From Candidatus Coatesiibacteriota bacterium (GTDB lineage Bacteria > RBG-13-66-14 > B26-G2 > JAUVZD01): a stretch of DNA of 64,000 nucleotides. Positions within the stretch are counted from its first letter, which is position 1; each line of letters starts with the position of its first letter. Location of the stretch: positions 62,001 through 126,000 of the forward strand of contig JAUVZD010000005.1 of NCBI GenBank assembly GCA_030602715.1. The letters are read 5' to 3'. This document shows positions 62,186 to 64,000 of the stretch, in pieces. Made by a program: the position numbers and the translations under genes. The notes beneath the pieces are model-generated. The model had not been told where the DNA came from and did no database searches. It saw nothing but the letters and a program-made list of their open reading frames with translations.

Positions 62186-62677
62186 CTATCTCCCGAACTT
62201 CTCCCGCAGTCTCTTTTCCACTATGGGGGGGACGAAAGAGCTCACATCCCCCTTGTCTGCGGCAATATTGCGCACCAGGGTGGAGTTGAGATAGAAGTAT
62301 TCCTGCGAGGGCATGAGGAAGACGGTGTCAATTGAGGGGGCTAACTTGCGGTTTGCCTGTGCCATCTGAAGCTCATACTCAAAGTCGGAGATAGCCCGGA
62401 GTCCACGGATGAGTATCGTCGCCCCCATCTGCCGGGCGAAGTCCACGGTGAGCCCCGCATAGGAGTGAACCTCCACCTGCGGTAGGTCGGCGACTAGGGA
62501 CTGCACCATATCGGTCCGTTCCTTCAGGTTGAAGAGGGGACCTTTCTTGGGGTTTTTGGCGATGGCGAGAATCAGGCGGTCGGAGACTTGCAGAGCCCTC
62601 TGGATGATGTCCAGATGACCGTTGGTGATGGGGTCAAAGGTGCCGGGATAGACCGCTATCAGCGGTTTCCTCTCCAT
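62186..62677 (-). CDS. coaD: Pantetheine-phosphate adenylyltransferase CoaD
   Basis: A 163-residue enzyme of coenzyme A synthesis that joins AMP to 4'-phosphopantetheine. AVYPGTFDPITNGHLDII near residue 10 holds the TxGH nucleotide-binding motif, and YFYLNSTLVRNIAADKGDVSSFVP near 130 the ISSTxIR-like motif. The gene is the first of a coaD-pta run and lies beside a methyltransferase module upstream. Confidence 0.96.
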   Translation of the reverse strand: MERKPLIAVYPGTFDPITNGHLDIIQRALQVSDRLILAIAKNPKKGPLFNLKERTDMVQSLVADLPQVEVHSYAGLTVDFARQMGATILIRGLRAISDFEYELQMAQANRKLAPSIDTVFLMPSQEYFYLNSTLVRNIAADKGDVSSFVPPIVEKRLREKFGR

Positions 62678-62708
62678 ATGGGGGGTCCTTTGGGGGGGCG
62701 TCGGTGGC

Positions 62709-63080
62709 TTATTTTAGGAGTTCAATCCATACTTCGTTTTTTAGTGTCTGCTTAATTTTCTTATTTAAAATAGTTCGTAGATAGGAGTTAATAATTTCAT
62801 CGTGTCTTTCCTTTAATTTCTCTAACTCAGGTACGATGTTTTTAATATATTTTTGGTCTTCAGGGACATATATTTCATCAGCACCAGAATCCAGAAATAT
62901 CTTTAAGAAACGGGCTTCCTCCTCCGAGGAGCATTCAATGTATTCATTTCCGCTGTAAAGTTTCCAACCAAAAAGGTCTTGGATGATTTTTGTGTCATCA
63001 TTTGGCTTCGGTAACTTACGCAGGATGAGTTGTTCTTGGGAGAGCACATTTTCACGATAGAATTCGCCGATTTTCTTCAT
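62709..63080 (-). CDS. Small protein downstream of DNA methyltransferase, unknown
   Basis: A 123-residue protein that I do not recognise. It has no signal peptide or membrane segment; a mostly helical, Lys/Glu-rich C-terminal half (PELEKLKERHDEIINSYL) follows an N-terminal mixed region. It starts six bases after the methyltransferase gene in the same direction and has the same AT-rich composition, so it belongs to that module and may be a specificity or accessory subunit. That is inference. Confidence 0.6.
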   Translation of the reverse strand: MKKIGEFYRENVLSQEQLILRKLPKPNDDTKIIQDLFGWKLYSGNEYIECSSEEEARFLKIFLDSGADEIYVPEDQKYIKNIVPELEKLKERHDEIINSYLRTILNKKIKQTLKNEVWIELLK

Positions 63081-63086
63081 AATTTT

Positions 63087-64000
63087 TTACTCCTCTTCAA
63101 CTCGCTTAATTATTTCTTTCTTGACCGCCTCAATTTCAACCTCTTCCTTTGTTTTTCTACTTCTCTTGAAGCTTTTTGCCTTATCAATTCTTGACCTTAC
63201 TAAATCAACAACAGCACGATAGACTTCAATTTGTTCTTCCTCGGAAAGCCCCAATATATCTCCCATAATTATCTTATCCAGCTCCCGGCGGTCGGGTTTG
63301 ACTTTTTCAAGGGATACCTCTTCAGGTGTGGATGAGCCCAGTTCGGAGAAGATGGATTCTATTTGTCTTCCTTTAATACTTTCTAAAGGAGATTTTAATT
63401 TTCGCTGAATTTTTTTATTTATTTTAAATGGAACTTTCAGTAGTTCAAGTTGATAAACATTCGTATAAACTGCACCTTGTCCTAAATTCAAAATCCCATC
63501 TATTTCAATATGCAAGGGGATTATTGTGCTATTTAGGTAGGAATATAAATTTAGGAAAGTAGATTTTTTATTTATATAGATGTAAAAGAATCTTTTGTCA
63601 GCCCAGTTTTTCTGTGCATCATAAATTCCATATCTATCGTTATAAGCATCTGACCAAAGTAAATCTGGCTTTTCCCATTTTCCCAAATCATACCACCTTT
63701 TCCTACTCGCACATGTCGGTCTTTCATTGTATCCCTTTCGTTCTCCAGCTTTAATATATTTAAGGACCTTAGTTCCCTTCAAATCATTCTTATCCTTATG
63801 TATCATCAAAACCCTATACTTCAAATCATCAGGGTTAACAACAATTGATTTACATTCCCTAGGCGACTTGATAACATAATTGGGAACCCACTTCCCCTTC
63901 TCATCCTTATGCATCCAAAATTCCTTCTCAATTCCTTTTCTCTTTATCTCCTCCTCGGTTAAATAGAAGAATTCATTGGCACCAGTTGTGAATCCACGGC
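63087..64000 (-). CDS. N-6 DNA methyltransferase, C-terminal part (5' end outside window)
   Basis: The frame is open to the right edge. Its first visible residues read RGFTTGANEFFYLTEEEIK, the usual N-6 adenine methyltransferase phrase after the catalytic core. Downstream, LNLGQGAVYTNVYQLELLKVP is typical of the end of the target recognition region, and the tail EEEQIEVYRAVVDLVRSRIDKAKS is common to these enzymes. The catalytic NPPY is outside the window. The visible 304 codons end at 63087. The region is AT-rich like the insert at 10.6-14.4 kb, which points to acquired defence DNA. Confidence 0.85.
   Translation of the reverse strand, partial: RGFTTGANEFFYLTEEEIKRKGIEKEFWMHKDEKGKWVPNYVIKSPRECKSIVVNPDDLKYRVLMIHKDKNDLKGTKVLKYIKAGERKGYNERPTCASRKRWYDLGKWEKPDLLWSDAYNDRYGIYDAQKNWADKRFFYIYINKKSTFLNLYSYLNSTIIPLHIEIDGILNLGQGAVYTNVYQLELLKVPFKINKKIQRKLKSPLESIKGRQIESIFSELGSSTPEEVSLEKVKPDRRELDKIIMGDILGLSEEEQIEVYRAVVDLVRSRIDKAKSFKRSRKTKEEVEIEAVKKEIIKRVEEE

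Noticed and set aside
1-64000. CRISPR array, prophage or insertion sequence
   Set aside because: I saw no regularly spaced repeats, no Cas or phage genes and no transposase with terminal inverted repeats.

Overview
The window is a gene-dense, mostly moderately GC-rich bacterial chromosome segment of 64 kb from an organism I cannot place to genus. Several features point to an uncultured lineage near the FCB superphylum: a secreted protein with a C-terminal type IX (T9SS type A) sorting domain, many exported beta-propeller and SH3-like lipoproteins, a bactofilin-like envelope protein, and an inositol-phospholipid gene pair in a genome with ordinary bacterial lipid and housekeeping genes. That placement is an inference. 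Promoters are of the standard sigma-70 type, nearly always with a 17-base spacer.

Layout. 1-6.4 kb: a partial TatD nuclease, a secreted thioredoxin-fold/TolB-propeller protein, an NYN-domain protein and secA. 6.7-17.1 kb (minus strand): thymidylate kinase, an AT-rich two-gene insert (a type IIG-like restriction-modification protein and a Cys-rich protein with a HEPN-like motif), then dnaG and rpoD; upstream of these lie myo-inositol-1-phosphate synthase and a CDP-alcohol phosphatidyltransferase. 17.3-21.3 kb: two related SH3-like lipoproteins and a GGDEF/NHL-propeller fusion. 21.4-30.4 kb (plus strand): a tightly packed run def-fmt-DUF116-folP-cdaA-cdaR-TPR-pdxJ-acpS-nnr, which joins translation initiation, folate, c-di-AMP, vitamin B6, acyl-carrier activation and NAD(P)HX repair. 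30.4-33.4 kb: a small protein, an ECF-like sigma factor, its probable membrane anti-sigma factor and a bactofilin-like membrane protein.

33.5-42.1 kb (minus): a PpiD/SurA-type chaperone, RNase HI, a coiled-coil zinc-ribbon protein, a Wzz/Wza-type polysaccharide export pair, a geranylgeranyl-reductase-family flavoprotein and two tandem exported paralogues of unknown function. 42.2-47.2 kb: rsmE, a HIT protein, mutM, plsY (minus), a cysteine desulfurase, and DUF948-like and YtxH-like proteins. 47.2-52.5 kb: a membrane-segment-containing SbcC/YhaN homologue with its SbcD/YhaO partner, a propeller lipoprotein, RNase P RNA, a membrane protein and tRNA-Val(UAC). 52.6-64 kb: the T9SS-type secreted protein, rlmN, rarA, a structured non-coding RNA that resembles 6S RNA driven by a perfect consensus promoter, priA, a DUF4424-like secreted protein, pta, coaD and, at the right edge, an AT-rich DNA methyltransferase module cut by the window end.

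The strongest leads for something new are the AT-rich restriction/HEPN-like pair at 10.6-14.4 kb, the 6S-like RNA at 56.9-57.1 kb, the GGDEF-NHL fusion, the inositol-lipid pair, and the tandem exported paralogues at 40.6-42.1 kb. I saw no CRISPR array, transposase or prophage genes.
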